A stretch of DNA of 64,000 nt from NCBI RefSeq assembly GCF_014356525.2, contig NC_052507.1, positions 8,909,066-8,973,065 on the forward strand, written 5' to 3'. A model generated the notes under the pieces. The model did no database searches. It was not told the origin of the DNA and saw only the letters and a list, made by a program, of their open reading frames with translations. The translations under genes were made by a program, and so were the position numbers. The DNA is from Nilaparvata lugens (Eukaryota > Arthropoda > Insecta > Hemiptera > Delphacidae). This document shows positions 43,322-55,399 of the stretch, piece after piece. Within the stretch, counting starts at the first letter, position 1; the number at the start of each line of letters is the position of its first letter.

Positions 43322-43499
43322 ATTGAATGAAAAAGACTAAGAAATTGTCAAAAACCACAGATTTTGAAAATGAAAAAGACTAAGAAATAGTCAAAAACTA
43401 CAGATTTTCAAAATCTGGATTTTGAAAATAATATTATTTCATCAAACAGATTTCTACAATCTGTGGTTTTTGACAATTTCTTAGTCTTTTTCATTCAAT
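43322..43499. mobile_element. 178-bp hairpin element with perfect 42-bp arms
   Basis: 43322-43363 and 43458-43499 are exact reverse complements (ATTGAATGAAAAAGACTAAG at the tip). A second, diverged copy of the left arm (43366-43410) lies directly inside it. Confidence 0.85.
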
Positions 43500-43929
43500 A
43501 TGAATAATTACCACAATATCAACTTCTCACCTACACAAAAAAAACTTTCCTTGCCGTTATGGAAATTGATCAACTGACGCTAGTGTTCCCGCGCATCTCA
43601 AGTCTACTTTTCTAAGATCTGAGCCAGCTGGTGACAGGACAATAGCGCTGCATACACACGAAGTCTGCTATCTCTTCATAGTGAATCAACAGTTGAATAG
43701 AATCAACAGTTGCCAGCAGTTTGTAATTGAATAATCTTATTTTCTCTAATTTCGAGCTTATTTTCAATTTTAGGTGAAAATGCTATTCAACATTAATTGT
43801 AGAGATTTTTATTCTCCATCTTTTCCACTTGAAATTTTTTGTTTAAATTGTATCTGAAACCTGATAATTGGGAGTCTAAAATCAATCTTTGCATAGATGG
43901 TGCAGTGCTCCTGAAATGTTTACAGGTGG
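43500..43929. other. no recognised feature
   Basis: AT-rich non-coding. Confidence 0.35.
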
Positions 43930-44345
43930 ACTTGTTGCAGTTGATAGAGCTTATCAATGACTTCTCTAGGTATGAATTTGATCAAAATCGTTGGAGCCGT
44001 TTTCGAGAAAATCGCAAAAAACCCTGTTTTTGACAACATTTTCGCCATTTTAGCCGCCATCTTGAAATGCATTTGATCGAAATTGTTCCTGTCTGAACCT
44101 TATAGTGTAAGGACCTTAAGTTGCAAATTTCAAGTCATTCCGTTAATTGGGAGATGAGATATCGTGTACACAGACGCACATACACTCATACACACTCACA
44201 CACATACAGACCAATACCTAAAAACCACTTTTTTGGACTCAGGGGACCTTGAAACGTATAGAAATTTAGAAATTGAGGTACCTTAATTTTTTCGGAAAGC
44301 AATACTTTCCTTACCTATGGTAATAGGGCAAGGAAAGTAAAATCG
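43930..44345 (-). repeat. family D repeat, copy 3 (minus)
   Basis: GGAGCCGTTTTCGAGAAAATC, a CACACA run, GGACTCAGGGGACCTTGAAA and ACTTTCCTTACCTATGGTAA, i.e. the complement of 15499 onward, ending in GGGCAAGGAAAGTAAAATCG. Confidence 0.7.
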
Positions 44346-44660
44346 TGTAAATTAGCTGCATACCTGCATGATGTAACGTTGCAATTATTATGATAATTTG
44401 AACAGAATATCACTACAGAAACAATCAATCCTGAGACAAGCAATTGATGCTGACAGTATTTGATGAATCTCTTCATAGTCTGAAGAGGGGATAACATCAC
44501 TTATCGAGTAAATTAGCTGTAAAACGATGTAATGTTGCTATGATACTAATTAATTGCTCAACACTTCTCCACATCAAATACATGTCAAGCTTTGAGGATC
44601 ATTAAATCTAGCAATCCACTTAATAATGAGGATATTATTTATTGATTTGTTAAAAGCATT
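44346..44660. repeat. diverged direct repeats around GTAAATTAGCTG
   Basis: GTAAATTAGCTGCATACC (44348) and GTAAATTAGCTGTAAAAC (44509) head similar ~165-bp segments. TTGATGCTGACAGTATTTG between them echoes phrases at 50725 and 52978. Non-coding. Confidence 0.4.
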
Positions 44661-44662
44661 AG

Positions 44663-44956
44663 ATGTTGAATTTATTACTATTGATAATAATTCCATATAA
44701 TACGGTAGAGCGTTGTACGTGTACTGTATTAGAAAACGGCTCTCATGTATGTGAAAATATTATTTGTGATAAATTATTATTGGAATCTGCTTTGAATAAT
44801 CGTAATTGTTTCCATCGTCAGTTTGATTTAAACAATTTACAATGGAGGCTTCTTGATTCATTACCACGACCTTTGATTTCAACACAGACAACAAATATCT
44901 GTGATTCAATATCTCCGATTCCATGCTTTACTACTAACAATAATATTTGTTCATGA
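44663..44956 (+). CDS. small cysteine-rich ORF, unknown (candidate gene or integrated foreign fragment)
   Basis: 97 codons, ATG to TGA. The N-terminus MLNLLLLIIIPY is strongly hydrophobic, like a signal or anchor. Nine Cys follow (for example CTC near the start, HVCENIICD, NCFH, ICDS, IPC and a final IC), with a WRLLDSLPRPL segment in the middle. The frame is free of low-complexity sequence and is not part of any repeat in the window. Codons end mostly in A or T. I cannot name it. A compact A/T-ended reading frame next to a second short frame on the other strand (45061-45168) would suit a fragment of an integrated DNA virus, or it could be a host exon or a chance ORF. Confidence 0.3.
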   Translation: MLNLLLLIIIPYNTVERCTCTVLENGSHVCENIICDKLLLESALNNRNCFHRQFDLNNLQWRLLDSLPRPLISTQTTNICDSISPIPCFTTNNNICS

Positions 44957-45060
44957 ATAAGCCTATCGTTTATATGTTAGGAATATGTTTATGTTATTGA
45001 AGAATAAGGAAAATGAAGAAGTCATGAATTTTTAATAATTTAGGGAACTAATTTTCATGA

Positions 45061-45168
45061 TCAGATCTTACATTGGGATCTATAATGTCTTACATTGAAG
45101 TTACGTTTATTGGTTAAAGTTTCAAGAGTAGGATCGAAGAGCATAATATTATCAGAGATCGAATTCAT
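45061..45168 (-). CDS. 35-codon minus-strand ORF, unknown
   Basis: ATG at 45166-45168, stop at 45061-45063. It reads MNSISDNIMLFDPTLETL, then a basic NKRNFNVRHYRSQCKI tail. Amino-acid balance looks protein-like, but the length is within chance. Noted because it lies 105 bp from the 44663 ORF and converges with it. Confidence 0.15.
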   Translation of the reverse strand: MNSISDNIMLFDPTLETLTNKRNFNVRHYRSQCKI

Positions 45169-45371
45169 TAATTTATTTAACTATTCATTCACATAGAAAA
45201 ATGAAATGTAATGGGTGATACTAACTCTGCTAAACATCATCTGATAACAAACGATCACAAGTTCAAGGCCGAGGAGAATGTTAAGTTTCTGCATTTTTTT
45301 AAACAAAGGACGACTTCTAAATATCCTGGAGGCTTCAGAAATACTCGTAACTACAGTAACACACTACAATG

Positions 45372-45530
45372 AACGTTTTACAGTAGAAACATAACCTATT
45401 TTCTAGACAATTTATTAATTTATCAAAATTTGGAAATGGAATGGATTTGGGCCAAGCCTGTTGTTCCTTCCTAATTATATTTTTATGATTTGTGATTCTG
45501 TCCACGAATGAATAAATAAATAAATAATCC
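45372..45530 (+). mobile_element. LINE 3' UTR (family K), copy 5
   Basis: AACATAACCTATTTTCTAGAC, GATTTGGGCCAAGCCTGTTG and a terminal GAATAAATAAATAAATAA. Confidence 0.65.
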
Positions 45531-46330
45531 ACAGTTGATTTTGAACACCTCCAATCTTGTTTGATAATGAATTTGTTAATAATCTGTTACTTATTATTTG
45601 AGTTTTTCATGTTTTTGCAAATTTTTCTATAGATTTTGTATATTTACTTCGTAGCATATAACTATTCAATAATCTATCATTGCTGTGTTTGCTGTTTGAA
45701 CCGCCATTTTGTTTTGTCTGAACCACTAAAATCGGGGAGTGGCTTGTCTAGGCCAATTGCAAGCATTCACCTTGATGGGTCAAGGCTTCCACCAATAGCA
45801 GTGCTCGAATGTAAAAATAAATACTGCTGCTCTTTATTTGAAGTTTATTTAATTTTGATAGAAATTGAAAATTGTGTCACAACCAGAACTTATATCTTCA
45901 TTCTTGAGAAATATATTATCAGACAACATCTAGTCTCTCTTCAAATCTATAGTGACTATTTTAAAGATATTTGGTTGGAATTTTTTTAAAGTTTTTTTTT
46001 TAAATAAAGGGGACTCCAACATTTTATATTGATTCTATTAATTTGTTCAAATGTAGCCAATGTGAGTGAACTGTTTCTGTGGTGACTGTATCTTGGTTAT
46101 TGAGTCGAAAATTTGAATTGATAAAGTTTCTAAATATTGCTACATTGGACTAAAGCTCTGATTAATGGGACATATTGAAACATTCATTCATCCATTGAAT
46201 CACAAATCCTGAAAATATCAATATTATATCAAAGGCGAAAGTAGAAATAACATAGCTTGACTTGGTTGTGAAAATAATCATATTCATGTACAATATTGTT
46301 TATGAACAATATCATTATCAGACAACATAG
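45531..46330. other. intergenic; repeat fragment at about 45720-45805
   Basis: GGGAGTGGCTTGTCTAGGCC matches the style of 40345-40410. No gene. Confidence 0.35.
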
Positions 46331-48292
46331 AAAAAAAACATATTATTTACTTATTTTATTTATCTATCATTTACAATCAACTAGATTGTCCTCAATTTAC
46401 AAGGACAAAGAAACAGACTACAGTCCAAAATTTTCTTTTCATCCCAATTTCATAAAATAAATTGTCCAAATAAAGGTTATGTGCGACTTTCCAATTCTTC
46501 ACTAATTTCCACATTGGAACAAATATAGCAGATAACAGATCAGATCAAGTTGTATCACATTATTAATATCATCCAAGAATATCACCGAACATTTCTCTCT
46601 AAGTCCAAAGTAGGCTAATATAGCAGAAAAGATTAGACCAAGTTGCATCATATTATTAATAATTATCATCCAATGATATTACAGATTATGTCTTCTCTGG
46701 GTCTGAAGTATCACAATTCAAATAATTTAAGGATAGTAGTTATCTTATAATCGTGAGGCTTATCAGTTTATCCAGGATGATGAATTACCAGGAGATGAGA
46801 TTTTTTAATCATCAACAATTTGTAAAATAATGTGATACATCCACGGAATGGAGAATAATCAAGAATAAAAAGAGGAAGACGTGTGGAGGAAATGCGAACT
46901 CGTGACACTAATCAGTGTGAAAGGGGTGGAATTCCGCTCAAGAATTTTCATCAATAAACCCGAGCAGGGGTTTATACCTGGCGCTAGACCAGGCCAATAT
47001 TTTACGGCCAGTGATTGAGATGAGAAATACCCCTATAACACCATCTAACTCTCTCCTTTTAAACCCTCCTTACAACTCCCTCACATTCCCTTACATAATA
47101 TTACCTTCACATCCCTCTACAGAGGTTTATAAATCACATTCTTCAAGTACTCTGATGAGGGTGTATGATTGCTTTAAAATCAGAATGACTATGAGGGCCT
47201 TATGCACCATATACGTCACGCTAAACCACGTTACTTGTAGATATGGTTGCATTTATCATAATTTGTTTCATACGGGGTTTAAACGAACATCTGACATTAT
47301 TTCTCCGTTAAAACTGAGTATCTGCAAATGGGCCTCACATTGGAGTTGGGTTCATGAAGACTTGATATACATTATTTGAACAATTTATTACTCATTCCTC
47401 AATTAATTAATCATTTACTTATATAAATGACACTGAATCATTATCATCATTCATTTCGGGTTTTCTCCTAAAATATTGCTTCCATAACACAATAATCAAA
47501 ATGATCCATCAAAAATAAGTGAGAATAAAAAAGTAAGATAGTTAAAAATAAAATCCAAATACTAATGGAAAGAGAAATATTTTTCATAACACATATTATT
47601 ATTTATGAGACGTTGCTACATATTCTATAACAAATTGACCAAGAAATAATAAGGCGATTATTATTGTGCTCATGCTCCCGAATTTAAGTTATATGACACA
47701 GTCCCAAACAAAAGTTAATTTCCCACGCACAATTCAAATTCATTTCGCAGTCCAAAAATCATAATACAACTTTAAATGGTGATTTGAATGTGATATTTGT
47801 TTTTTATTCTGTTTTTAACCTTCAAAATTCTTAGTTTGTCGTTGTTTTTTAGTGAAAATGGACTAAATTTTAGAAAAGTGAAACCATAAGCCTATTTCGG
47901 ACTTTTAAAATATGATCTAAATTTGGAAAAAAATAGTACAAGGAGTATCCTTAGTTTTTCTCTCCCAGTGCTACTTTGTGAAAGTTATGAATAAATAAAT
48001 TTTCGATTCAGATAAATTGAGTATGAGAAGATAATTTCTATAAAAAATATTCACACAATACAATAAATAGTTATAACTTGAAACGAGAAAATATTGAATT
48101 ATTGGAGATAATTCAACACCATGAGAGAAACACGATCTCACTGATCAAAGATTCGCATTCACAATATTAGATTTGTTTTTGACCTTTGTTTCAAAATTAT
48201 TTCCAATATTTTCTATTTTGGACGTGATTTGTCTACATGTGTAATGAAGAAGACGTTCAATGGAATAACGTTCAATGGAATAACATCTTCAG
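46331..48292. repeat. 1.96-kb tandem duplication, unit 1
   Basis: From AAAAAAAACATATTATTTAC to AATAACATCTTCAG. Contains an internal TTCAATGGAATAACG doublet, a family K LINE tail (about 47850-48000) and a 100-codon ORF region (47011-47379) with no recognisable domain. A one-base indel (AATAAACCC versus AATAACCC) shifts the ORF's frame relative to unit 2. Confidence 0.9.
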
Positions 48293-50251
48293 AAAAAAAA
48301 ACATATTATTTACTTATTTTATTTATCTATCATTTACAATCAACTAGATTGTCCTCAATTTACAAGGACAAAGAAACAGACTACAGTCCAAAATTTCTTT
48401 TCATCCCAATTTCATAAAATAAATTGTCCAAATAAAGGTTATGTGCGACTTTCCAATTCTTCACTAATTTCCACATTGGAACAAATATAGCAGATAACAG
48501 ATCAGATCAAGTTGTATCACATTATTAATATCATCCAAGAATATCACCGAACATTTCTCTCTAAGTCAAAGTAGGCTGATATTGCAGAAAAGATTAGACC
48601 AAAATGCATCATATTATTAATAATTATCATCCAATGATATTACAGATTATGTCTTCTCTGGGTCTGAAGTATCACAATTCAAATAATTAAGGATAGTAGT
48701 TATCTTATAATCGTGAGGCTTATCAGTTTATCCAGGATGATGGATTACCATGAGATGAGATTTTTAAATCATCAACAATTTGTAAAATAATGTGATACAT
48801 CCACGAAATGGAGAATAATCAAGAATAAAAAGAGGAAGACGTGTGGAGGAAATGCGAACTCGTGACACTAATCAGTGTGAAAGGGGTGGAATTCCGCTCA
48901 AGAATTTTCATCAATAACCCGAGCAGGGGTTTATACCTGGCGCTAGACCAGGCCAATATTTTACGGCCAGTGATTGAGATGAGAAATACCCCTATAACAC
49001 CATCTAACTCTCTCCTTTTAAACCCTCCTTACAACTCCCTCACATTCCCTTACATAATATTACCTTCACATCCCTCTACAGAGGTTTATAAATCACATTC
49101 TTCAAGTACTCTGATGAGGGTGTATGATTGCTTTAAAATCAGAATGACTATGAGGGCCTTATGCACCATATACGTCACGCTAAACCACGTTTACTTGTAG
49201 ATATGGTTGCATTTATCATAATTTGTTTCATACGGGGTTTAAACGAACATCTGACATTATTTCTCCGTTAAAACTGAGTATCTGCAAATGGGCCTCACAT
49301 TGGAGTTGGGTTCATGAAGACTTGATATACATTATTTGAACAATTTATTACTCATTCCTCAATTAATTAATCATTTACTTATATAAATGACACTGAATCA
49401 TTATCATCATTCATTTCGGGTTTTCTCCTAAAATATTGCTTCCATAACACAATAATCAAAATGATCCATCAAAAATAAGTGAGAATAAAAAAGTAAGATA
49501 GTTAAAATAAAATCCAAATACTAATGGAAAGAGAAATATTTTTCATAACACATATTATTATTTATGAGACGTTGCTACATATTCTATAACAAATTGACCA
49601 AGAAATAATAAGGCGATTATTATTGTGCTCATGCTCCCGAATTTAAGTTATATGACACAGTCCCAAACAAAAGTTAATTTCCCACGCACAATTCAAATTC
49701 ATTTCGCAGTCCAAAAATCATAATACAACTTTAAATGGTGATTTGAATGTGATATTTGTTTTTTATTCTGTTTTTAACCTTCAAAATTCTTAGTTTGTCG
49801 TTGTTTTTTAGTGAAAATGGACTAAATTTTAGAAAAGTGAAACCATAAGCCTATTTCGGACTTTTAAAATATGATCTAAATTTGGAAAAAAATAGTACAA
49901 GGAGTATCCTTAGTTTTTCTCTCCCAGTGCTACTTTGTGAAAGTTATGAATAAATAAATTTTCGATTCAGATAAATTGAGTATGAGAAGATAATTTCTAT
50001 AAAAAATATTCACACAATACAATAAATAGTTATAACTTGAAACGAGAAAATATTGAATTATTGGAGATAATTCAACACCATGAGAGAAACACGATCTCAC
50101 TGATCAAAGATTCGCATTCACAATATTAGATTTGTTTTTGACCTTTGTTTCAAAATTATTTCCAATATTTTCTATTTTGGACGTGATTTGTCTACATGTG
50201 TAATGAAGAAGACGTTCAATGGAATAACGTTCAATGGAATAACATCTTCAG
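48293..50251. repeat. 1.96-kb tandem duplication, unit 2
   Basis: Repeats unit 1 almost exactly, with scattered single-base changes (for example ACCAAAATGCATC for ACCAAGTTGCATC). The ORF at 48841-49200 is the shifted counterpart. It ends at AACATCTTCAG before unique GAATAAGAACG. Confidence 0.9.
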
Positions 50252-50881
50252 GAATAAGAACGTCAACTTATTTATCAAGTTCTAGTATTGTAATGTTTTG
50301 ACCTGATTAATGAAAATTAATATTAGTTAAATTTGACTCATCATATCTGGAACTCATCAACTTGAACCTGTTTTATTCAGGGTAGGCCTACGTTTCCTTC
50401 TCGATAATTTTCCCTTCTAATAATTATGCCAGCGAGGATAACCAGTCCTCAGATCCGAGCTTATTCCAATAATATATTATAATAGAATACTGTTCATGAC
50501 GGTGAATAATCAAGGCTAATGTATGTGCGAAGATCATACAGCTCCATAGAGCTTCCACAAGATTCCACATAAAATATGCATCTGCTTTGATGAACGCTAA
50601 TCCCATACAGTTAATTAGTGCTTGGGGAAAACATTCTCACGAGAATAACAATATGCTACAGTTGGATCCACTTCAACTGTCAGCACTCCTTATGGGATCA
50701 CACCAGAGCTCTCCATTCAACTAATACTGACAGTTTGAAGTGTATATCATGAGACTTGATTCATTTTGGAAAATAATTGGTTGGAATTGCTTATCAGCAT
50801 TGAGCCAAGTTGTAGCATAGTAATATCGAATTCCATGAGTGTAATATTATTATGTTTGAAGTCTCTCAGTATAGAGATTCT
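50252..50881. other. intergenic; 73-bp inverted repeat at 50670-50742
   Basis: CACTTCAACTGTCAG and CTGACAGTTTGAAGTG form the arms. No gene. Confidence 0.5.
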
Positions 50882-51272
50882 ATAGTGAGGTCCACGGTAT
50901 AATGGCAGTGAAGAAATATAGCAGAACAACGGTGCCGATCCTCTGTCTTGTCAATGCCTTCTATAGAAGATAGCTTACACCTTGTTCATCATTCAACAAA
51001 GCGGATAGCGCTCTCTCTTTCTCGCTTTGCTCTGTTGCCAGATCGTCTTTCAACAATGTAGAATTAATAGTTAATTAACAAAATATTTCATCTTAATTAT
51101 CAAATTATCAAAAAATATAATTTATTGCTTTATAAAATATAATTGATTATTTAAAACTAGAATGAACAGTTAATATGACATCAGAAAACCTGTATCAGCT
51201 ACTGTATAAGTTAAGCTGATACAGGTTTATTGATGTAATATCAACTCGTTTAAAATACTCTATTATATTTTA

Positions 51273-51925
51273 CTAGCCGTCAGGCATGCTTCGCTCGCCA
51301 TATCCGTCTAGCCAGGGGGCTCTGCCCCCTGGACCCCCGACTGGATCGCCCAAGAATGAGATAAGCAGGCTCGCTTCGCTCGCCTGCATCTTTCAGTTGA
51401 GCATTTTTATCATATGTTAGGACGATCCAGTCGAGGGTCCAGACTAAACGTCTGGCTAAACGGATATGGCGAGCGAAGCGAGCCTAACGGCTAGTAATAT
51501 AATATTCCCAGGTACAGCTCTGATTTAGTAGCAGTGCCCAATCAATTTTTCCGCGATAAAAGCATTTAAATCTTCAACTTGGTGCCAACCTAACAAAGTC
51601 AACTCAACTTAATGCCAACCTGACAAAATAAATCTAGTTACCAGTTAACAACTGGTTCGAAGAGGTACTCTCTCTAGATTATAGTTCTATATTAGCATAT
51701 GGTATTGACATTTTTTAATTATAATTTTAAGATATTGGAATAAGAAGAATATACATGCTAAAAGAACTTTAAACCCTTAAAAACCACCCTTAGAGTTAAA
51801 ATATCCCCAAAAGATTTCTTAGTGCGCCTCTAAAGGGCCAACTGAACATACCTACCAAATTTGAACGTGTTTGGTCCGGTAGATTTTTAGTTCTGCGAGT
51901 GAGTAAGTGCCATTTCGCTTTTATC
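51273..51925 (-). mobile_element. Helitron-like element, copy 2 (minus)
   Basis: Complement of the copy 1 ends: CTAGCCGTCAGGC at 51273 and GTGCCATTTCGCTTTTA at about 51907-51923. The 3' module is itself doubled as an inverted pair (51273-51494), including the hairpin CCAGGGGGC/GCCCCCTGG at 51314-51334. Confidence 0.7.
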
Positions 51926-52618
51926 TATATATATAAAAGCGAAATGGCACTCACTCACTGACTGACTGACTGACTCACTCACTCACTCACTCACTCACTC
52001 ACTCACTCACTCACTCACTCACTCACTCGCATTCAAATTTGGTAGGTTATGTTCAGTTGGCCCTTTAGAGGCGCACTAAGAAATCTTTTGGCAATATTTT
52101 AACTCTAAGGGTTGTTTTTAAGGGTTTAAAGTTCGTCTTTTAGCATGTATATTCTTCTTCTCCCAATCTCTTAATTATAATTGAAATTTCCATATCATAT
52201 GTTACTATAGAACTATAATCTAGATAGAGTAACTCTTCGAAACAGTTGTTAACTGGCAACTAAATTAATAATTTTGTCAGGTTGGCATTAAGTTGAGTTG
52301 ACTTTTTTAGGTTGGCACCAAGTTGAAGATTTAAATGCATTTATCGCGGAAAAATTGATTGGACACTGCTACTTCAATCCTGGGAATATATTATTAGTAG
52401 CCGTCAGGCTCGCTTCGCTCGCCATATCCGTTTAGCCAGACGTTTAGTCTGGACCCCCGACTGGATTGTTCTAACATATGATAAAAATGCTCAAACGAAA
52501 AATGCAGGCGAGCAAAGCTAGCCTGCTGATGTCATTTTTGGACGATCCAGTTGGGGGTCCAGGGGGCGGAGCCCCCTGGCTAGACGGATATGGCGAGCGA
52601 AGCGAGCCTGACGGCTAG
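51926..52618 (+). mobile_element. Helitron-like element, copy 3 (plus)
   Basis: TATATATAAAAGCGAAATGG, then an expanded (CACT)n run (51948-52028), the TTCAGTTGGCCCTTTAGAGG block, and GCGAGCCTGACGGCTAG at the end. The 3' module is again an inverted pair (about 52396-52618). It is head-to-head with copy 2. Confidence 0.7.
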
Positions 52619-53069
52619 TATATATAGATTGAGCAAGAAATTATACTTCACATTAATTTCATAATGAATCAACAAAATTAAGATGAAATATGTTTTTAAT
52701 TAATTATTGGTTACAAGACGATCTGGCAACAGAGCAAAGCGAGAAAGAGAGTGTGCTATCCGCTTTGTTGAATGATAGACAAGGATAACAATACCACTGC
52801 TAATCAAACACTGCCATTAAAACGTGAACCTCACTATGGTAATATAGAATTCCATGTGTTTCTAAATCCCATTAAGTTTGAAATCTCCCAGTAGAGATGC
52901 TATGCTGTTCTGTAGTGAGTTTGACTTCAGATTGTCAGCATCAGTTAAGAATAACATAAATGCTTATCCAGTTAATACAATTCTGACAGTTTATGCTGAA
53001 TCTCGGTAGTCTGTGTAGGCTACTTTGAAGTTCACGTCAACGATAAAGCTTGAATTATCCTGACGCAAG

Positions 53070-53260
53070 ATTCAAATCAAATCAAAATCAAAATCATTTA
53101 TTTGCCAATTATAAAGATAACAATAATGAATAAAACAGATACTTCATACTTATACAGAATAAAAATAAAATTTTAACTTAAAATTTAATTGGCGTTGCCA
53201 GCAAAACCTTGGTTTGTGTGCTAGCAACGAGTACCAAAAGATTTAATTTAATTTAACATA
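53070..53260 (-). mobile_element. LINE 3' tail, minus strand
   Basis: Minus reading: TTATAATTGGCAAATAAATG followed by ATTTTGATTTTGATTTGATTT, a classic LINE end. Another minus tail (GGCAATCAATCAATCAATT) is at 53479-53530. Confidence 0.6.
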
Positions 53261-53890
53261 AACATAAAAGATGATTGAACATTTTATTTGAATGGTAGTA
53301 ATAATAAATAATAATAATAATTGTAGTAATATAATATCTGAAAAAATGTAACTTAGTGAAAATAATATCAAAGAAAATTTTTTTTTTTAATAAAGTAGAT
53401 TACTTTGAACAATTAATTACGACATAGCAGTCAGGTAACAAGCATTTCGTAATGGAATCAAACATTGAAAAGTAGATTAATTGATTGATTGATTGCCTTT
53501 ATTAATTACAAATACATTATTACTTACTTTACTATTTATATAACTTCACTTACTTACAATTTTATACTTTATTATTAAATACAAGAGAGAGAAACAGAAA
53601 GGTTGAGAAAAAGGGGGTAAGAGTGAATGCCAGGGAGGGAGGAAGAGTGAGAGGAAAACATAGATCAAGTGACAGTGATTCAGATTTCTTTATACATGTG
53701 TTCAACAAAACAATATTCAACTTGCCCTCTAGCGTTAGAAATAATTAAGAGTGAAATAACATGATGATATTATTAACCTGTAGAGTTATACAAAAAAAGT
53801 GAGAGAGATAGACAAAGAAATTGTGAAAAAATGAGAGACTTGGACTGTGGGAAAAACCTCATTACAAAGATGAGTTTCAATAATATTATT
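53261..53890. other. intergenic, LINE-tail scraps and GA-rich 53585-53660
   Basis: No gene. Confidence 0.35.
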
Positions 53891-54440
53891 ATACTAGTAG
53901 TTCTGTGAACAGTAGACCTCACGCAGTATTCTCATCCACAATAGTACCTGATTGAAACTAGAGACCTTATGGAGAAACAGCAATAGACAGGCTTCTCCAC
54001 ACATCTGTGTAATCACTTGTCAGCTGATTTATGATGAATAGTTCTATGATCTGATTTTTACTTTAATATTGGCGTATGGAGGAGGCTCCTTTTTTATTTT
54101 ATATTATCCTTGAAATGCAAGATTTCCAAAAACTTTGTTTATACGTCGACGCGTAATTAAAAAAGGAGCATGCCTGTCAAATTTCATGAAAATCTATTAC
54201 CGCGTTTCGCCGTAAATGCGCAACATATAAACATTTAATCATTTGAACATTTAAACATTTAAACATTCAAACATTCAAACATTCAAACATTCAAACATTC
54301 AAACATTCAAACATTCAAACATTCAAACATTCAAACATTCAAACATTCAAACATTCAAACATTCAAACATTCAAACATTCAAACATTAAGAGAAATTCCA
54401 AACCGTCATTGAATCTTAGACCTCACTACGCGCGGTCAAT
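53891..54440 (+). mobile_element. family C repeat, copy 4, with expanded 8-bp tandem repeat
   Basis: ACTAGTAGTTCTGTGAACAG to ACTACGCGCGGTCAATAATA. At 54229-54386 the AAACATTY motif is repeated about 18 times, while other copies have two to four units. Confidence 0.8.
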
Positions 54441-55370
54441 AATATTTAATATGTTATGTAATGAAATCTCCTACGTTTGAGCCTTTTCCCATAGTATCAG
54501 TTTATGATTGTATAATATCCCACTAAAATTTTCTAGAAAAAACACATAACAAATATACGTTTGCCATTTACAAATATGCAATGTTATCATGATGATGCAT
54601 GTAGCCAAGAAAACAATAATAAAGATCTGTCGTTTTTTGAACTATTTTTTCAATGTTAAAATTTTCACTGTTAAGGGGAAATTATCACTGTAGTGTTATA
54701 AACTTGAGGCCAGAAATGATTCACAAGGAATGAAATCAATATTTTGTTGTTGATCAATTTTCAAGTTATTAATTCATTTTACTGAATAAATTTGGAATCA
54801 TTCATTGATTTCTATTAATGAAATATCTATGCCCAAATGTAGAACAGTTTTGGGCATCAAAGCCTGCTGTTTCCATACCTGTATGTTGATTGTGAATGAA
54901 TTAAAATGGATGGATAAATAATGTAATATTAATTTTTGTAAGAGTCAGCAGATTTCAATGGAAATGCAATTTAGCCTATATGAAAAGGTGTAAGCCCTTT
55001 ATGAGTATAAAACAGTATTTTATGTGGAAAGAGGAACAAACCATCCTAAATTCATGGAGCTTGATACGAATGAGAAAAAACAAAATATATAGATGAAGAT
55101 CAAAAGGTGGAAATAGTAATAGTGATTTATCATTGATACAGAGACCTTCTGTAATTTTATGAGAGTATGGAATGTATACATTTCATACAGTAGTTTGAAT
55201 TTTATCCAGTGAGTATAGAATGAATATATTTCATTCTATATTTTATCAATATTTATATCATGTTCAGCGTAAATGATCCAGACCATTAAAAAGTCTATTA
55301 TATAATTATTTGAGAGTCCTTCAAAGCTAACTGAAAAAGTGAATTGTGAAATAGTTTTTTGCTGCTTCAG
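54441..55370. other. intergenic; LINE 3' tail at about 54780-54925
   Basis: AACAGTTTTGGGCATCAAAG with GGATGGATAAATAATG is a family K relative. Near-palindrome ATAGAATGAATATATTTC at 55216. No gene. Confidence 0.4.
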
Positions 55371-55399
55371 CAATTTAAACATTTGCAGGACAGTTTCAA

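Larger units (their letters stand above)
50882..52837. mobile_element. long-TIR element (family F), copy 1, with Helitron-like pair inside
   Basis: Ends ATAGTGAGGTCCACG and CGTGAACCTCACTAT. The arms run about 200 bp, holding AAAGCGGATAGC, CTCGCTTTGCTCTGTTGCCA and AGACGATC or complements, out to AATTAAGATGAAATAT. The left arm is followed by a hairpin (ACCTGTATCAGCT / AGCTGATACAGGT, 51190-51230). No transposase. Copy 2 (55971-56552) lacks the central insert, so the Helitron-like sequence came later. Confidence 0.8.

Noticed and set aside
47011..47379. Duplicated gene within the 1.96-kb repeats
   Set aside because: No domain, no splice or promoter signals, and the frame differs between units through a one-base indel. 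A noncoding transcript is not excluded.
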